Source of the DNA: Bacteroidota bacterium
GTDB lineage: Bacteria > Bacteroidota > Bacteroidia > Chitinophagales > Chitinophagaceae
Direction of reading: 5' to 3'
NCBI GenBank assembly: GCA_018267955.1
Contig: JAFDXL010000008.1
Span: 62,001 to 126,000 of the forward strand
Length of the DNA: 64,000 nt
Numbering within the stretch: the first letter of the stretch is position 1; each line of letters starts with the position of its first letter. The translations under genes and the position numbers were made by a program. The notes beneath the pieces are model-generated. The model worked only from the letters and a program-made list of their open reading frames with translations, searched no databases and was not told the DNA's origin. Of the stretch, positions 18,665 to 28,200 are shown in pieces.

Positions 18665-20164
18665 CTAATCTTCCCGCATGATAAGCACTTTTACTTCCGG
18701 CTTATCCAAAAACGCGGCTTCCCTTAGGTTTTGATCGAGCGCAGCCCTGCGTGCCGCGAATTCCTTTGGCGTCTCGTTAGTGAATATAAAGGCAAATGGG
18801 CCTTTACTGCTCCATACATAATGCATTTGCCAAGATAAGGTGCCATAAGGCGTATCATATCTCAGTATATCAGCGTTTTTCAAAGATGCCCATTTATCCT
18901 TGTCAGGATGTATTTGGGTATAGTAAATAAATGCAGGACCGCAGGAATGATATAGGCTTAAATAGTTACCCGAGATTTTTTTGTCTATTACATACTGCAT
19001 CCCCTCCGTCAGTTCCTCATATTTAAAGGGTTCAATAGTTGTATTGAAGAGGGTGGCACTTAAAATATATATGGCAGGTAAAATGATTATCATTTTTACA
19101 ACCCTGCCTGATATGCTCAGCAGGTAATCAAAACCATAACCAGCAAGAATAAGTAAAAGAACGATGCCAAACAAGGATACACGAGGTATCAGTGAAAACT
19201 GCTTTAAGCCTGCTGCCAGCATTAAGGCAGCAAGGGGTGTAAGTATTAATACAGCCTTATTTAAATCCTTTCGCAGCAATCTAATAATACCTGCAACTAT
19301 TGTTATTGACAAAAAGGCAACGGCTACCACAGTATCACCGCTGATGGTGCCGATGAGAATCTCTAGTCTGCTGAGGTTGAATAATATTTCTTTAATAGAT
19401 ATAGGTGTGAGATAAAGGAAATAGTCGTGATGAAATCTTTGCAGATAACTAGAATTAGCCTGCGGCCTGAGAATCATAATGTAGTAAGCAAGGAATTGGA
19501 TCAGCCATATGGCTGATCCAAATAGGAGCGTTGTAAGCTTCTTTAATTCCTTTTGCTGCAGCAATTGCAAACCATAGTAAAAGCCTACACCTGCCAAAAC
19601 AAATACTGATGGCATACTAAACCATATAGCAATACTGCCGGCAATAGCCCATGTAAAGAAGAACTTACCGGAACTGGTGGTAAGAATGTTATTTCGCAAC
19701 GCCAGCAGCATCAGCGAGAGCATTACCAATACATCATTATTATATTGTTTTAGCTCTGTAGCATAGCGGATAAAGAAATAGCCGGAAGCAAACAAAGCTA
19801 GCGGCAGCCATATGCTTTGCGGAGACAACAGTTTCTTTAACAGTAGATAGAACAGGTAGAGGGTTATTATACCGCTTATAAATGGATATAGCTTTAAGCT
19901 GTACTCGCTAAAGCCAAAAAATATAGAAGATAATTTTATCAGCCATAAAAATATTGGTGGTGCATACTGCTCGTAGCTCAGCGGTTTTACCAGGTCAATA
20001 AAGCCGCGCTCGTAAATATTGCGGGCAATATTGGCTTCATCGATGATGAGGTTGCGATTTTGCAGGTACACTACCAGCCTTAGTCCTATTCCCCCGACGA
20101 TGATCAGGAGCATCAAAAATTTGAAGAGACGTTCGTTTTTTTGATTACTTGTATTGGCCTGCAT
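18665..20164 (-). CDS. GT-C-type membrane glycosyltransferase (family 39/ArnT-like)
   Basis: This is an integral membrane protein of 499 residues with about 11-12 hydrophobic helices. The first loop after helix 1 contains the acidic motif NLIIDEANIARNIYERG, placed as in GT-C enzymes where an Asp/Glu in loop 1 is catalytic. QYAPPIFLW follows. Such enzymes transfer sugars from polyprenyl-phosphate donors to lipids or proteins on the outer face of the membrane. The ATG at 20164 is chosen over the TTG at 20191. Its stop is 41 bases upstream of the LUD start on the same strand. Donor and acceptor unknown. Confidence 0.78.
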   Translation of the reverse strand: MQANTSNQKNERLFKFLMLLIIVGGIGLRLVVYLQNRNLIIDEANIARNIYERGFIDLVKPLSYEQYAPPIFLWLIKLSSIFFGFSEYSLKLYPFISGIITLYLFYLLLKKLLSPQSIWLPLALFASGYFFIRYATELKQYNNDVLVMLSLMLLALRNNILTTSSGKFFFTWAIAGSIAIWFSMPSVFVLAGVGFYYGLQLLQQKELKKLTTLLFGSAIWLIQFLAYYIMILRPQANSSYLQRFHHDYFLYLTPISIKEILFNLSRLEILIGTISGDTVVAVAFLSITIVAGIIRLLRKDLNKAVLILTPLAALMLAAGLKQFSLIPRVSLFGIVLLLILAGYGFDYLLSISGRVVKMIIILPAIYILSATLFNTTIEPFKYEELTEGMQYVIDKKISGNYLSLYHSCGPAFIYYTQIHPDKDKWASLKNADILRYDTPYGTLSWQMHYVWSSKGPFAFIFTNETPKEFAARRAALDQNLREAAFLDKPEVKVLIMRED

Positions 20165-20230
20165 AAACGATGGCAAGATAGCCAATAGCAAACGAAATTT
20201 AAGGCCAAATTATTGGGGGAAGTGGATAAA

Positions 20231-20259
20231 AATAAAGAAGGGCAGCTTAGCTGCCCTTC
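20231..20259 (-). terminator. Intrinsic terminator after ftsH
   Basis: A 10-bp stem GAAGGGCAGC/GCTGCCCTTC with a 3-base loop (20237-20259) is followed on the minus strand by TTTATTTTTA. Confidence 0.88.
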
Positions 20260-20267
20260 CTGAAAAA

Positions 20268-22259
20268 TTAACTTTCTACAGATGTGGATCCCATTACCGG
20301 CGGTGGTGTTACTACGCCTTCTAATGCGATCGCATCATCAAACGGGCGCTTGCCTATCAGGCGTTCCATATCATCTTTATACAATACTTCTTTTTTCAGT
20401 AGCTCTTCAGCGATCAGCTTCACAGCATCCATTTTCTCTGTAAGCAAAGCTTTGGTCTTTTGGTAAACATTATCTACGAGCTTGCGAACCTCATCGTCAA
20501 TGATCTTGCCGGTCTCTTCAGAGTATGGCTTAGTCATAGTAGTATCATTCTGTGGATCGTAGAAGGATATGTTGCCGATCTTATCATTCATACCATACAT
20601 AGAAACCATCGCGTAAGCCATGCGCGTTACGTGCTGCAGATCGCTCAACGCACCGGTAGATATTTTATGAAATACCAGCTCTTCTACAGCGCGGCCGCCT
20701 AAAGACATACACATATCATCTTCCAGGTGGTCTGTGTTGCGGATATACATTTCCTTTGGCAGGTATTGCGCGTAGCCCAATGCTGCGACACCACGCGGCA
20801 CGATCGTTACCTTTACCAGTGGGTGGGCATGCTCCAGGAACCAGCCAGATACAGCGTGACCTGCTTCGTGATAGGCGATCACTTTTTTCTCTTCCGGAAG
20901 TATGATCTTGTTTTTCTTTTCCAGTCCACCAATCACACGATCAATAGCGTCGTTGAAATCTTCCATATCTACCTCTGTCTTGCCTTTACGGGCAGCGATG
21001 AGGGCAGCTTCGTTACATATATTGGCAATATCAGCACCGGCAAAGCCAGGGGTTTGAACAGCCAGTTTATGTATATCAAGATCTGATGATTTCTTAATAG
21101 GTTTCAGGTGAACATCGAATATCTTTTCACGGCCTTTAACATCCGGGATGTCGATAGATATCTGCCTGTCGAAACGACCGGGACGTAATAACGCACTATC
21201 CAATACATCCGGGCGGTTAGTTGCTGCCAGTACAATGATACCTGTATCACCACTAAAGCCGTCCATTTCTACCAGCAATTGGTTCAATGTGTTCTCGCGT
21301 TCGTCGTTGCTCATTACTACGTTCTTGCCACGCGCACGTCCGATAGCGTCTATCTCATCAATAAATACAATACACGGAGCTTTTTCACGAGCTTGCTTGA
21401 ACAGGTCGCGAACACGGCTGGCGCCCACACCTACGAACAGCTCTACGAAGTCGGAACCGGACATAGAGAAGAAAGGTACCTGCGCTTCACCCGCAACAGC
21501 TTTTGCAAGCAAGGTTTTACCGGTACCCGGAGGGCCCACCAGTAATGCGCCTTTAGGTATCTTACCACCAAGGGCAGTATATTTTTTGGGATTTTTCAGG
21601 AAGTCAACAATCTCCATTACTTCCACTTTAGCTTCATCCAGGCCGGCAACATCATTGAAGGTAATATTAACCCTTGTGCCTTTTTCAAATAGCTGCGCTT
21701 TTGATTTGCCGATATTGAATATACCACCTGCACCCGCACCGCCGCCTGCGCCGCCACCCATCTTGCGCATAATAAGGAACCACATGGCCACGAGTAGTAT
21801 AGCAGGCAATAAGAAGCCGGAAATCTCACGGAACAGGCTGATGCGATCCTGGTATTTAACGCGTATGCGCTGACCCTCAGGAATGTTTGCCTGGGCGTCT
21901 TTCAGGTTATTTTCAAACTGCTCTACGCTACCAATAGTGAACCTTACAGCCGGTTCTTTTGCCCGATTGCTGAACAGGGATTTATCATTGGCGTTGGCCT
22001 GAGGTTGTTTGGTATAAACTTCGGCCTCACTTTTATTTACAATGATCACTTCATCAACTATACCCTTGTCGAGGTATTGGGTCTTAAAGTCCTGGAAACC
22101 TATTTCCTGTGTAGTATTGTAAATGTTGCCGCTGTAAAATTGTAATCCCAGTAGTATTAATACCATAAGGCCATACACCCAATAGATATTGAATCTTGGG
22201 CCTTTTTTCTGGGGTTTATTATCGTTGCCCGGTATCGGACGTTGTTTATTGTCTTCCAT
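20268..22259 (-). CDS. ftsH: ATP-dependent zinc metalloprotease FtsH
   Basis: This membrane-anchored AAA+ protease degrades misfolded membrane proteins and regulatory substrates. It has an N-terminal helix (about 28-45), a periplasmic domain, and a second helix (about 150-166) followed by a Gly/Ala run. The AAA module has Walker A GPPGTGKT (242-249), Walker [10 protein letters not shown] and the SRH region [19 protein letters not shown]. The zinc site is HEAGH at 464-468. The 663 residues are normal, with an extended hydrophilic C-terminus. It begins 30 bases after rsfS. Confidence 0.98.
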   Translation of the reverse strand: MEDNKQRPIPGNDNKPQKKGPRFNIYWVYGLMVLILLGLQFYSGNIYNTTQEIGFQDFKTQYLDKGIVDEVIIVNKSEAEVYTKQPQANANDKSLFSNRAKEPAVRFTIGSVEQFENNLKDAQANIPEGQRIRVKYQDRISLFREISGFLLPAILLVAMWFLIMRKMGGGAGGGAGAGGIFNIGKSKAQLFEKGTRVNITFNDVAGLDEAKVEVMEIVDFLKNPKKYTALGGKIPKGALLVGPPGTGKTLLAKAVAGEAQVPFFSMSGSDFVELFVGVGASRVRDLFKQAREKAPCIVFIDEIDAIGRARGKNVVMSNDERENTLNQLLVEMDGFSGDTGIIVLAATNRPDVLDSALLRPGRFDRQISIDIPDVKGREKIFDVHLKPIKKSSDLDIHKLAVQTPGFAGADIANICNEAALIAARKGKTEVDMEDFNDAIDRVIGGLEKKNKIILPEEKKVIAYHEAGHAVSGWFLEHAHPLVKVTIVPRGVAALGYAQYLPKEMYIRNTDHLEDDMCMSLGGRAVEELVFHKISTGALSDLQHVTRMAYAMVSMYGMNDKIGNISFYDPQNDTTMTKPYSEETGKIIDDEVRKLVDNVYQKTKALLTEKMDAVKLIAEELLKKEVLYKDDMERLIGKRPFDDAIALEGVVTPPPVMGSTSVES

Positions 22260-22289
22260 TTGTTCTTTAAAGCGATAAATAAATCTGTG

Positions 22290-22691
22290 TTATTGTTCGT
22301 TATGTTCCTCTCTTTCTGCATCCGCCCAAAGGCTTTCGAGGTCGTAAAACTTTCTATGTTCTTTTTGGAAAATATGTACTACAAGATTCACATAGTCTAC
22401 CAAAGTCCATAGATCACTACGTTCTATATGATAAGGTTTCTCATCACATTCCTTTTGCACTGTTTCTTCAATAAAGTCGGCTATAGCATTCACCTGTGTA
22501 CGGGATTGAGCCTCACATATTATGAAGAAGTCGGCAACTGCCTCGTCAATTTTTCTAAGGTCGAGCGATACAATGTTTTCCCCTTTCTTTTCTTTTATGG
22601 CTTTGATTACAGCTTTGATAAGTTTGCTGTTTTTTGTGAGGCGGGTAACAGATTTTTTCCGTCCCTGTAGTGTGGTGATTATTTTCTCCAA
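22290..22691 (-). CDS. rsfS: Ribosomal silencing factor RsfS
   Basis: This RsfS/Iojap-family protein of 133 residues binds ribosomal protein L14 and blocks subunit joining in starvation. Family signatures are IVSLDLRKIDEAVADFFIICEA and the C-terminal YVNLVVHIFQKEHRKFYDLESLWADA. The start is a TTG, the only plausible initiator in frame. It is preceded by AGGA, a rare Shine-Dalgarno-like sequence in this window. It leads an rsfS-ftsH operon, and a -7 element is at 22737-22744. Confidence 0.93.
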   Translation of the reverse strand: MEKIITTLQGRKKSVTRLTKNSKLIKAVIKAIKEKKGENIVSLDLRKIDEAVADFFIICEAQSRTQVNAIADFIEETVQKECDEKPYHIERSDLWTLVDYVNLVVHIFQKEHRKFYDLESLWADAEREEHNEQ

Positions 22692-22736
22692 ATTCCTAAA
22701 AGTCTATTTTTGTTAGGCAATATCAGTATAATCATT

Positions 22737-22744
22737 CAAAATTA
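22737..22744 (-). promoter_or_regulatory. -7 element of rsfS-ftsH
   Basis: On the minus strand TAATTTTG matches TAnnTTTG, 45 bases before the TTG start of rsfS. It lies in the 63-base divergent region shared with birA. Confidence 0.55.
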
Positions 22745-22754
22745 AATAATCTTT

Positions 22755-23516
22755 TTGGCACTAATCCTACAAACTATTCTGGATGCCCCGATCATAGAAC
22801 TTGATACTATAGACAGTACCAATAACTATGCCATGCGGTTAATTGATGCCGATACGGCACAACCCGGTATGACAATTCTTGCGCTACAGCAAACCGGGGG
22901 CAAGGGCCAGCGTGGCAGAACCTGGCTGGATGTACCCGGCCAAAGCATCTTAATGAGCCTAATTTCCGTTCCGATGCATAAACTGGACGAGCAGTTTATA
23001 TTTAACGCTTGTGTTATTACAGGAATTGCTGATGTATTGCAGGGGTTAAATGAAAACTGGGATGTGCGCATTAAATGGCCCAATGACATAATTGTCAATG
23101 ACAAAAAGGCAGGAGGAGTACTTATTGAGAATGTTTTGCGTGGAAGCAAATGGTCATATAGTATCATAGGGATAGGACTGAACGTGTTACAATCCAAACT
23201 GGATGAAAGCCTTGTTTATGGCACATCGCTGAAAATAGAATCAGGGATAAACTATCCTGTGCAGGAACTTGCCAGGCAACTGCGCTCTGAAATATTGAAG
23301 AATGTGTATACAATTGATAATAAGACATATATAATGAAAAGTTACAATGATTACCTCTTTCATAAAGGGCAAGAGCAGGCATTTTATGATGCAAACGGCA
23401 CTACGTGGAAAGCAAGAGTAATAGATGTGGCTGAAAATGGATTGCTAAGGGTGCAACTGGCCGATGGATCAATAACAGGGTATGTGCATGGGGTAGCTAA
23501 CTGGAAATGGGAATAA
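22755..23516 (+). CDS. birA: Biotin--[acetyl-CoA-carboxylase] ligase
   Basis: This enzyme makes biotinyl-AMP and biotinylates the carrier domain of biotin-dependent carboxylases. It has STNNYAM, the biotinyl-AMP loop GGKGQRGRTW, and KWPNDIIVNDKKAGGVLIE with the catalytic lysine, plus a C-terminal SH3-like domain (TGYVHGVANWKWE). At 253 residues it lacks the N-terminal DNA-binding domain of the E. coli protein, so it is a group I ligase and not a repressor. The start is TTG: an in-frame stop lies 12 bases upstream, and the next ATG would remove the substrate motif. Confidence 0.93.
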   Translation: MALILQTILDAPIIELDTIDSTNNYAMRLIDADTAQPGMTILALQQTGGKGQRGRTWLDVPGQSILMSLISVPMHKLDEQFIFNACVITGIADVLQGLNENWDVRIKWPNDIIVNDKKAGGVLIENVLRGSKWSYSIIGIGLNVLQSKLDESLVYGTSLKIESGINYPVQELARQLRSEILKNVYTIDNKTYIMKSYNDYLFHKGQEQAFYDANGTTWKARVIDVAENGLLRVQLADGSITGYVHGVANWKWE

Positions 23517-23550
23517 ATAAAAGAACTTAACGTAGTTTTAGACGGCCTGA

Positions 23551-25407
23551 ATGCAAATAGCCAAAGCAAAATATCTCAGTGTTATCCACTTGTCGCTATT
23601 GGCGGCGGTAGTACTTATTGCATATAGTTCGGTATTTGGTGCCGGCTTCATGAGCTGGGATGATCCGGATTATATACTACATAATACTGATATACAAACA
23701 TTTACAGGAGAGACTGTCAAAAATTGGTTCACACAATTTTATATAGGTAACTATCATCCGTTAACCCTTTTCTCCTATGCTATAGATTACCTGGTTGGTA
23801 AACAAGACCCGTTTCAATACCACTTAACGAACATTGCGCTGCACATAGTAAACGCAGGGCTTGTATATGTGCTTGTGAACAGGATACAACAGCAGAAATG
23901 GGTAAGTTTCTTTGTAGCATTACTGTTTGCGATACATCCTGTGCAAACAGAGACAGTATCGTGGGTGGCAGAGCGCAAGAATGTTTTGTATGCTTTGTTT
24001 TTCCTTGGCAGTCTTATTTGTTATGCGGGTTATGTTATCGAAGACCATCGCAAATTATTGGTGTCAACTTTTATATTGGGTCTAGCATCGATGCTGTGTA
24101 AACCGGCAGCTATAACATTGCCGTTTGCGCTAATAGCTGTAGATATATGGATGCACCGGGATCTTGCTACAAGCAAAATATGGTTGCAAAAACTTCCTTT
24201 CATAGCATTATCCATCATCTTTGGCATTGTTGCAGTTAAAGCGCAAAAGCAGGGAAACTTTTTGGATCAACACCCGGAATTGGGGGGATTGGATACGCTG
24301 CTATTTGCCGGGTACGCTTATGTGCAATACATCGTTAACCTATTTGTACCGCTAAGGCTATCTGTGCTCTATCCTTACCCGCAAAGTGCAGGGGCAATAC
24401 AAATAGTATATACGCTGATAGCAATTGCTATATTGGTACTGGGCATTATTGCCTATAAAAAGAAATGGTACATCTTATCTGGTGGAATACTTTTCTACAC
24501 AGTGAATATTGCCCTGGTACTTCAATTTGTGCAGTTTGGCGAAGTGCTGATGGCAGACAGGTATTTGTATCTACCTTCATTGGGAATCTGGTTGCCTATA
24601 GTTTTTTACATATATAAAGTAGCCGGCACGAAAGGTAAAGAACAAATGGCTACTATTGCCTTAGGTATTGCCGGGCTGATATTTTTAGCAGCAACTCAAA
24701 AAAGAAATAATATCTGGCTTTCAGAGCTTGCGTTCTGGCAATCTGTTACAGATACATTCCCTGAGTCTTCGGTTGCCCAGAGCAGCGTAGGGGGGGTATA
24801 CATGAAACAAGGGGATTATGCAGAAGCGCTGGAGCATATACAAAAAGCTGTAGCGCTAGACGATAAAAACTATAAAGCGTGGTATAACCTGGGCGTGTTG
24901 CACCTAAGAAGAGGGAAATATAGAGAGGCTGAGGACGCCCTGGACCGATGCATAGCCATCAATGAATATTCTAAAGCCTTGTTTTCGCGTGCATTGCTTT
25001 TTCAGCAAACCGGACAATATTTAAGAGCGCTGAATGATATTAATAAAGTATTGGAGCAAGAACCTGATAATGCACGTGCATACTATGTGAAAGGAAGCTG
25101 TGAAGACCAGGATGGCGATTATCAGCAAGCGATAGGCAGCTTTAACAAGGCTATAGAATATGGCGATGGAGATCCTATATTTTACCTTGGCAGGGGGATA
25201 GCAGAGGTGAAATCGGGGAATGCGCAAGATGCTATTACGGATATGGGCCATGTAATAGACCATAATCCTAAAAGCGGGCAGGCATGGTATTGGAGGGGAT
25301 TGGCAAAAGAACAAATAGGACTGGAGCCCTGCCATGACCTGAATATGGCGAGGAATCTCCATTACAGAGACGCAGAGGGAGCACTGATCAAATACTGCAA
25401 CGATTAA
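23551..25407 (+). CDS. Membrane protein with C-terminal TPR repeats (TMTC/GT-C-like)
   Basis: This 618-residue protein has about 10-11 transmembrane helices (residues 10-375). The first loop contains MSWDDPDYI, with an acidic pair placed as in GT-C glycosyltransferases, and HPVQTETVSWVAERKNVL is a signature of the TMTC-like family. Residues 395-600 hold about six tetratricopeptide repeats (for example VGGVYMKQGDYAEALEHI and YNLGVLHLRRGKYREAEDAL). Eukaryotic TMTC proteins are O-mannosyltransferases of similar plan. A sugar-transfer role here is inferred from that similarity only. The next gene on the same strand begins after 35 bases. Confidence 0.75.
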   Translation: MQIAKAKYLSVIHLSLLAAVVLIAYSSVFGAGFMSWDDPDYILHNTDIQTFTGETVKNWFTQFYIGNYHPLTLFSYAIDYLVGKQDPFQYHLTNIALHIVNAGLVYVLVNRIQQQKWVSFFVALLFAIHPVQTETVSWVAERKNVLYALFFLGSLICYAGYVIEDHRKLLVSTFILGLASMLCKPAAITLPFALIAVDIWMHRDLATSKIWLQKLPFIALSIIFGIVAVKAQKQGNFLDQHPELGGLDTLLFAGYAYVQYIVNLFVPLRLSVLYPYPQSAGAIQIVYTLIAIAILVLGIIAYKKKWYILSGGILFYTVNIALVLQFVQFGEVLMADRYLYLPSLGIWLPIVFYIYKVAGTKGKEQMATIALGIAGLIFLAATQKRNNIWLSELAFWQSVTDTFPESSVAQSSVGGVYMKQGDYAEALEHIQKAVALDDKNYKAWYNLGVLHLRRGKYREAEDALDRCIAINEYSKALFSRALLFQQTGQYLRALNDINKVLEQEPDNARAYYVKGSCEDQDGDYQQAIGSFNKAIEYGDGDPIFYLGRGIAEVKSGNAQDAITDMGHVIDHNPKSGQAWYWRGLAKEQIGLEPCHDLNMARNLHYRDAEGALIKYCND

Positions 25408-25442
25408 TGAACAATTAGTTACTTTGATTGTTTAAAGAAATC

Positions 25443-25937
25443 ATGGCCTGGATAGGATATATATTAACAACAATAGGAGCATTCCTGGTGATGGAATTTT
25501 TGGCATGGGCATCTCATAAATATGTGATGCATGGGTTTCTATGGTCGTTACATAAAGACCATCATGATGGGGGATACCACCCATTTCAAAAAAACGATGC
25601 TTTCTTTTTGATCTTTGCCGTACCATGCTGGTTGTCTCTTATGTTTGGCGGACTGTACCATATTGGCTGGTTGGTGGCTGTGGGAATAGGTATTTTCCTA
25701 TATGGCTGGTGTTATTTCCTGGTGCATGATGTAATCATACACCAGCGCTTTAAATGGTTTAAACGCAGTAATAGCAGATACGTGAAAGTGATACGATGGG
25801 CGCATAAAATGCATCACAAACACCGGCAAAAAGAGCATGGAGAATCCTTTGGTCTGCTCATAGTGCCACTAAAATACTGGGAGAAGGTAAAGCGCGACGA
25901 GAAAATGAACATGCCCGCGGATACAGAGGTAATATGA
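25443..25937 (+). CDS. crtZ: Beta-carotene hydroxylase-like membrane di-iron enzyme
   Basis: This 164-residue member of the fatty acid hydroxylase superfamily would hydroxylate carotenoid rings (beta-carotene to zeaxanthin). It has the histidine clusters HKYVMH, HKDHHD, HDVIIH and HKMHHKHRQKEHGESFG expected for the di-iron centre, with hydrophobic helices between. The ATG at 25443 replaces an upstream TTG. Its stop overlaps the start of the lycopene cyclase gene in ATGA (4 bases), so the two are translationally coupled and should act in the same pathway. crtB and crtI are not in this window. Confidence 0.88.
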   Translation: MAWIGYILTTIGAFLVMEFLAWASHKYVMHGFLWSLHKDHHDGGYHPFQKNDAFFLIFAVPCWLSLMFGGLYHIGWLVAVGIGIFLYGWCYFLVHDVIIHQRFKWFKRSNSRYVKVIRWAHKMHHKHRQKEHGESFGLLIVPLKYWEKVKRDEKMNMPADTEVI

Positions 25938-26647
25938 ATAGCCACTATACATACCTGCTGATAGATGTGTTAAGTATTCTATTCCCTTTTCTGTTCAGCT
26001 TTGATAAAAGGGTAGGGTTTTACAAATACTGGAAATGGCTACTGCCAGGTTTGCTGCTAACCGGCTCATTTTTTATTGCCTGGGATGTGTTGTTTACAAA
26101 GCAAGGTGTCTGGTCATTTAATGACAAGTATATTCTTGGTGCCAGGCTTCTGGGACTGCCATTGGAAGAATGGTTTTTCTTTTTTGCAATACCCTATAGC
26201 TGTGTTTTTATTTATCAATGTCTGCAATATTATATGCCGGGCCTGGATAACCAGCGCTGGGCCTGGAAGATAACAAGGCCGTTAGGGCTTTTATTACTAA
26301 TCATCGGGATGATTTTTGCCCAGAAGGCATACACTTTTACCAGTTTTAGTATTTGCGGATTTGTATTGATTTTGCTACACGCCTACAGGGCAAGGCTTCG
26401 ATACCTGAAGATGGAGCGATTTTACGTCTCTTACCTTTTTAGCCTTATTCCGTTCTTTATAGTTAATGGTCTGCTCACATCACTACCGGTAGTGATCTAT
26501 AATGATACAGAAAACCTTGGGATAAGAATGTACAGCATACCGGTAGAAGATACTTTTTACGGCCTGCTATTACTGTTAGGGAATATTACTATTATGGAAT
26601 GGGCAAGGCACAGAAGCCTAAAAAAGTTTCGTCCAGTTTTTCAGTAA
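25934..26647 (+). CDS. Lycopene cyclase, fused CrtYc-CrtYd type
   Basis: This 237-residue integral membrane protein has about seven helices. Two copies of the lycopene cyclase domain are seen, each with the catalytic Pro-x-Glu-(Glu/Asp) motif: LPLEEWFFFFAIP (first half) and IPVEDTFYGLLLL (second half). It would cyclise lycopene ends to beta-ionone rings, feeding the hydroxylase encoded just upstream. The 3' end overlaps the convergent pabA gene by 30 bases, so both C-terminal coding ends share DNA. Confidence 0.88.
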   Translation: MNSHYTYLLIDVLSILFPFLFSFDKRVGFYKYWKWLLPGLLLTGSFFIAWDVLFTKQGVWSFNDKYILGARLLGLPLEEWFFFFAIPYSCVFIYQCLQYYMPGLDNQRWAWKITRPLGLLLLIIGMIFAQKAYTFTSFSICGFVLILLHAYRARLRYLKMERFYVSYLFSLIPFFIVNGLLTSLPVVIYNDTENLGIRMYSIPVEDTFYGLLLLLGNITIMEWARHRSLKKFRPVFQ

Positions 26648-27184
26648 CTGCAGCCCTTCGGGTGTCCCTATTGATTCGGGATGGAACTGCATACCTATGC
26701 AAGGATATTTTTCATGAGCAAGCGCCATGATACATTTATCATCTGCGCTGTGTGCTAATGGAACTAAGCCTGTGCCATCAAGTTCTCCTAAGGTAAGAGA
26801 GTGGTATCTCATCACGGTGAAAACATTATTGACGTTATTGAACAGGGGATGGCCGTAGTGCTGCACTTCGCTGGTCTTGCCATGCATTGGGGCAGGTGCA
26901 TGATGTAGTTGTGCACCAAAATACATGCCCAGGCCCTGGTGGCCAAGACATACACCAAGAATAGGAATACGATCATGGAAATGAGCGATAGCATCCATAG
27001 TTATGCCAGCCTGCAGTGGCGTTTCCGGACCGGGGGATATTATTAACCGCGATGGTTGCAATGCTTCGAGTTGTTCTATAGTGATCTCATCATTTCTAAA
27101 TACATCACATTCATTACCGGTTTGCAGCAGGTAATGATGCAGTATGTAAGTAAAAGAGTCGTAATTATCGAGCAGTACCCACAT
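26618..27184 (-). CDS. pabA: Aminodeoxychorismate/anthranilate synthase glutaminase subunit
   Basis: This class I glutamine amidotransferase of 188 residues supplies ammonia to PabB or TrpE. The catalytic triad is Cys79 in LGVCLGHQG with His168 and Glu170 in QFHPES. The substrate loop reads SPGPETP. Sequence alone does not separate PabA from TrpG, and no trp genes are nearby, which slightly favours folate synthesis or a shared subunit. The start overlaps the end of cvpA by 20 bases, and the end overlaps the lycopene cyclase gene by 30 bases. Confidence 0.88.
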   Translation of the reverse strand: MWVLLDNYDSFTYILHHYLLQTGNECDVFRNDEITIEQLEALQPSRLIISPGPETPLQAGITMDAIAHFHDRIPILGVCLGHQGLGMYFGAQLHHAPAPMHGKTSEVQHYGHPLFNNVNNVFTVMRYHSLTLGELDGTGLVPLAHSADDKCIMALAHEKYPCIGMQFHPESIGTPEGLQLLKNWTKLF

Positions 27185-27710
27185 GTGTATTTACTTTACC
27201 GAAAAACAATTCAAGGTCATGAAAAATGCCTGTGACCATAGGCCAGAATTTACCGATACGCTGAAATAGCCAGGGCGTCAGCTGAGACAAATACGGATAA
27301 GTTTTGGAGCTCATAATGGTTGTTTCATTGATGATGTGCATTTTAGTTCCTATCCATAAAAACGTACTCCATACTACACTTATCATAAAGGCATATAAAA
27401 GGCCGCCTATCCCCCTGTTTACCCATCCGAGCATTGCCATTTCCAGCGAAGATTCTATTGCCTTTGCTATAAGGCGTACCATTAATACAATGCCGATAAA
27501 AATAGCCAGGTAACTTACCAACTGACACCATCCTGAAGTAATGATATGTTGATCTGCGAGAAAGGTGGCAAATCGCTCTGATAGCTTCAGAGAACAAACA
27601 ATACCGAGGATAATAGCGAGAATAGAAAAAGCGGCTACAATTATGCCTTTCATGTAGCCGCGTACAAAAAATAGTACTATCAGTGCAATGCCGATGATAT
27701 CGAGCATCAT
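27165..27710 (-). CDS. cvpA: CvpA family membrane protein
   Basis: This 181-residue inner-membrane protein has four predicted hydrophobic segments and the CvpA N-terminal pattern MLDIIGIALIVLFFVRGYMKG, followed by LSERFATFLADQ and VNRGIGGLLYAFMISVVWS. In other bacteria CvpA is needed for colicin V production and envelope stress resistance, but the mechanism is unclear. It lies 4 bases after yqeY and overlaps pabA by 20 bases, so translation is probably coupled. Confidence 0.85.
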   Translation of the reverse strand: MMLDIIGIALIVLFFVRGYMKGIIVAAFSILAIILGIVCSLKLSERFATFLADQHIITSGWCQLVSYLAIFIGIVLMVRLIAKAIESSLEMAMLGWVNRGIGGLLYAFMISVVWSTFLWIGTKMHIINETTIMSSKTYPYLSQLTPWLFQRIGKFWPMVTGIFHDLELFFGKVNTHVGTAR

Positions 27711-27714
27711 AAGT

Positions 27715-28167
27715 CTAAGCCTGGGCCAGTAGTTGTTTTACCGTTTCAGATACCAGTTTGCCGTCTGCCTTGCCGGCCAGTTGTTTGGTAGCTACGCCCA
27801 TCACTTTGCCCATATCTGCCGGTGATGTAGCACCTACCTGGGCGATGATCTGTTTCAGTTCTGCCTGCAATTCCTCAGCGCTCATTTGCTTAGGCAGGAA
27901 GCGTTCTATGATCTCGAGTTCTTCGCGTTCTTTCGCAGCAAGATCCTCGCGGTTTTGTTGGGTAAAGATGTCGAGCGAATCGCGGCGTTGTTTGGCCATT
28001 TTTTGCAGCATCTTGATCTCGTCTGCCTCGGTGATCTCAGTGCCGGACCCGGAGGTTTTCTCAATAAGTATAGCCGCTTTGATGGCGCGGAGGGTACGCA
28101 ATGCAGCCTCATCTTTAGACTTCATTGCGTCCTTCATCTGCTCCATGATTTTTTGTTCTAATGCCAT
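27715..28167 (-). CDS. yqeY: GatB/YqeY domain-containing protein
   Basis: This 150-residue cytosolic protein is a stand-alone YqeY domain, related to the tail domain of the GatB amidotransferase subunit. Signatures are the N-terminal MKSKDEAALRTLRAIKAAI, then ELEIIERFLPKQMSAEEL and DMGKVMGVATKQLAGKADG. A role in tRNA-dependent amidation or tRNA binding is suspected for the family but not established. It is part of the gldC-yqeY-cvpA-pabA run with gaps of 33 and 4 bases. Confidence 0.9.
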   Translation of the reverse strand: MALEQKIMEQMKDAMKSKDEAALRTLRAIKAAILIEKTSGSGTEITEADEIKMLQKMAKQRRDSLDIFTQQNREDLAAKEREELEIIERFLPKQMSAEELQAELKQIIAQVGATSPADMGKVMGVATKQLAGKADGKLVSETVKQLLAQA

Positions 28168-28200
28168 TTTTATCGATTAAATGGGTGAAATAATAAGGTT

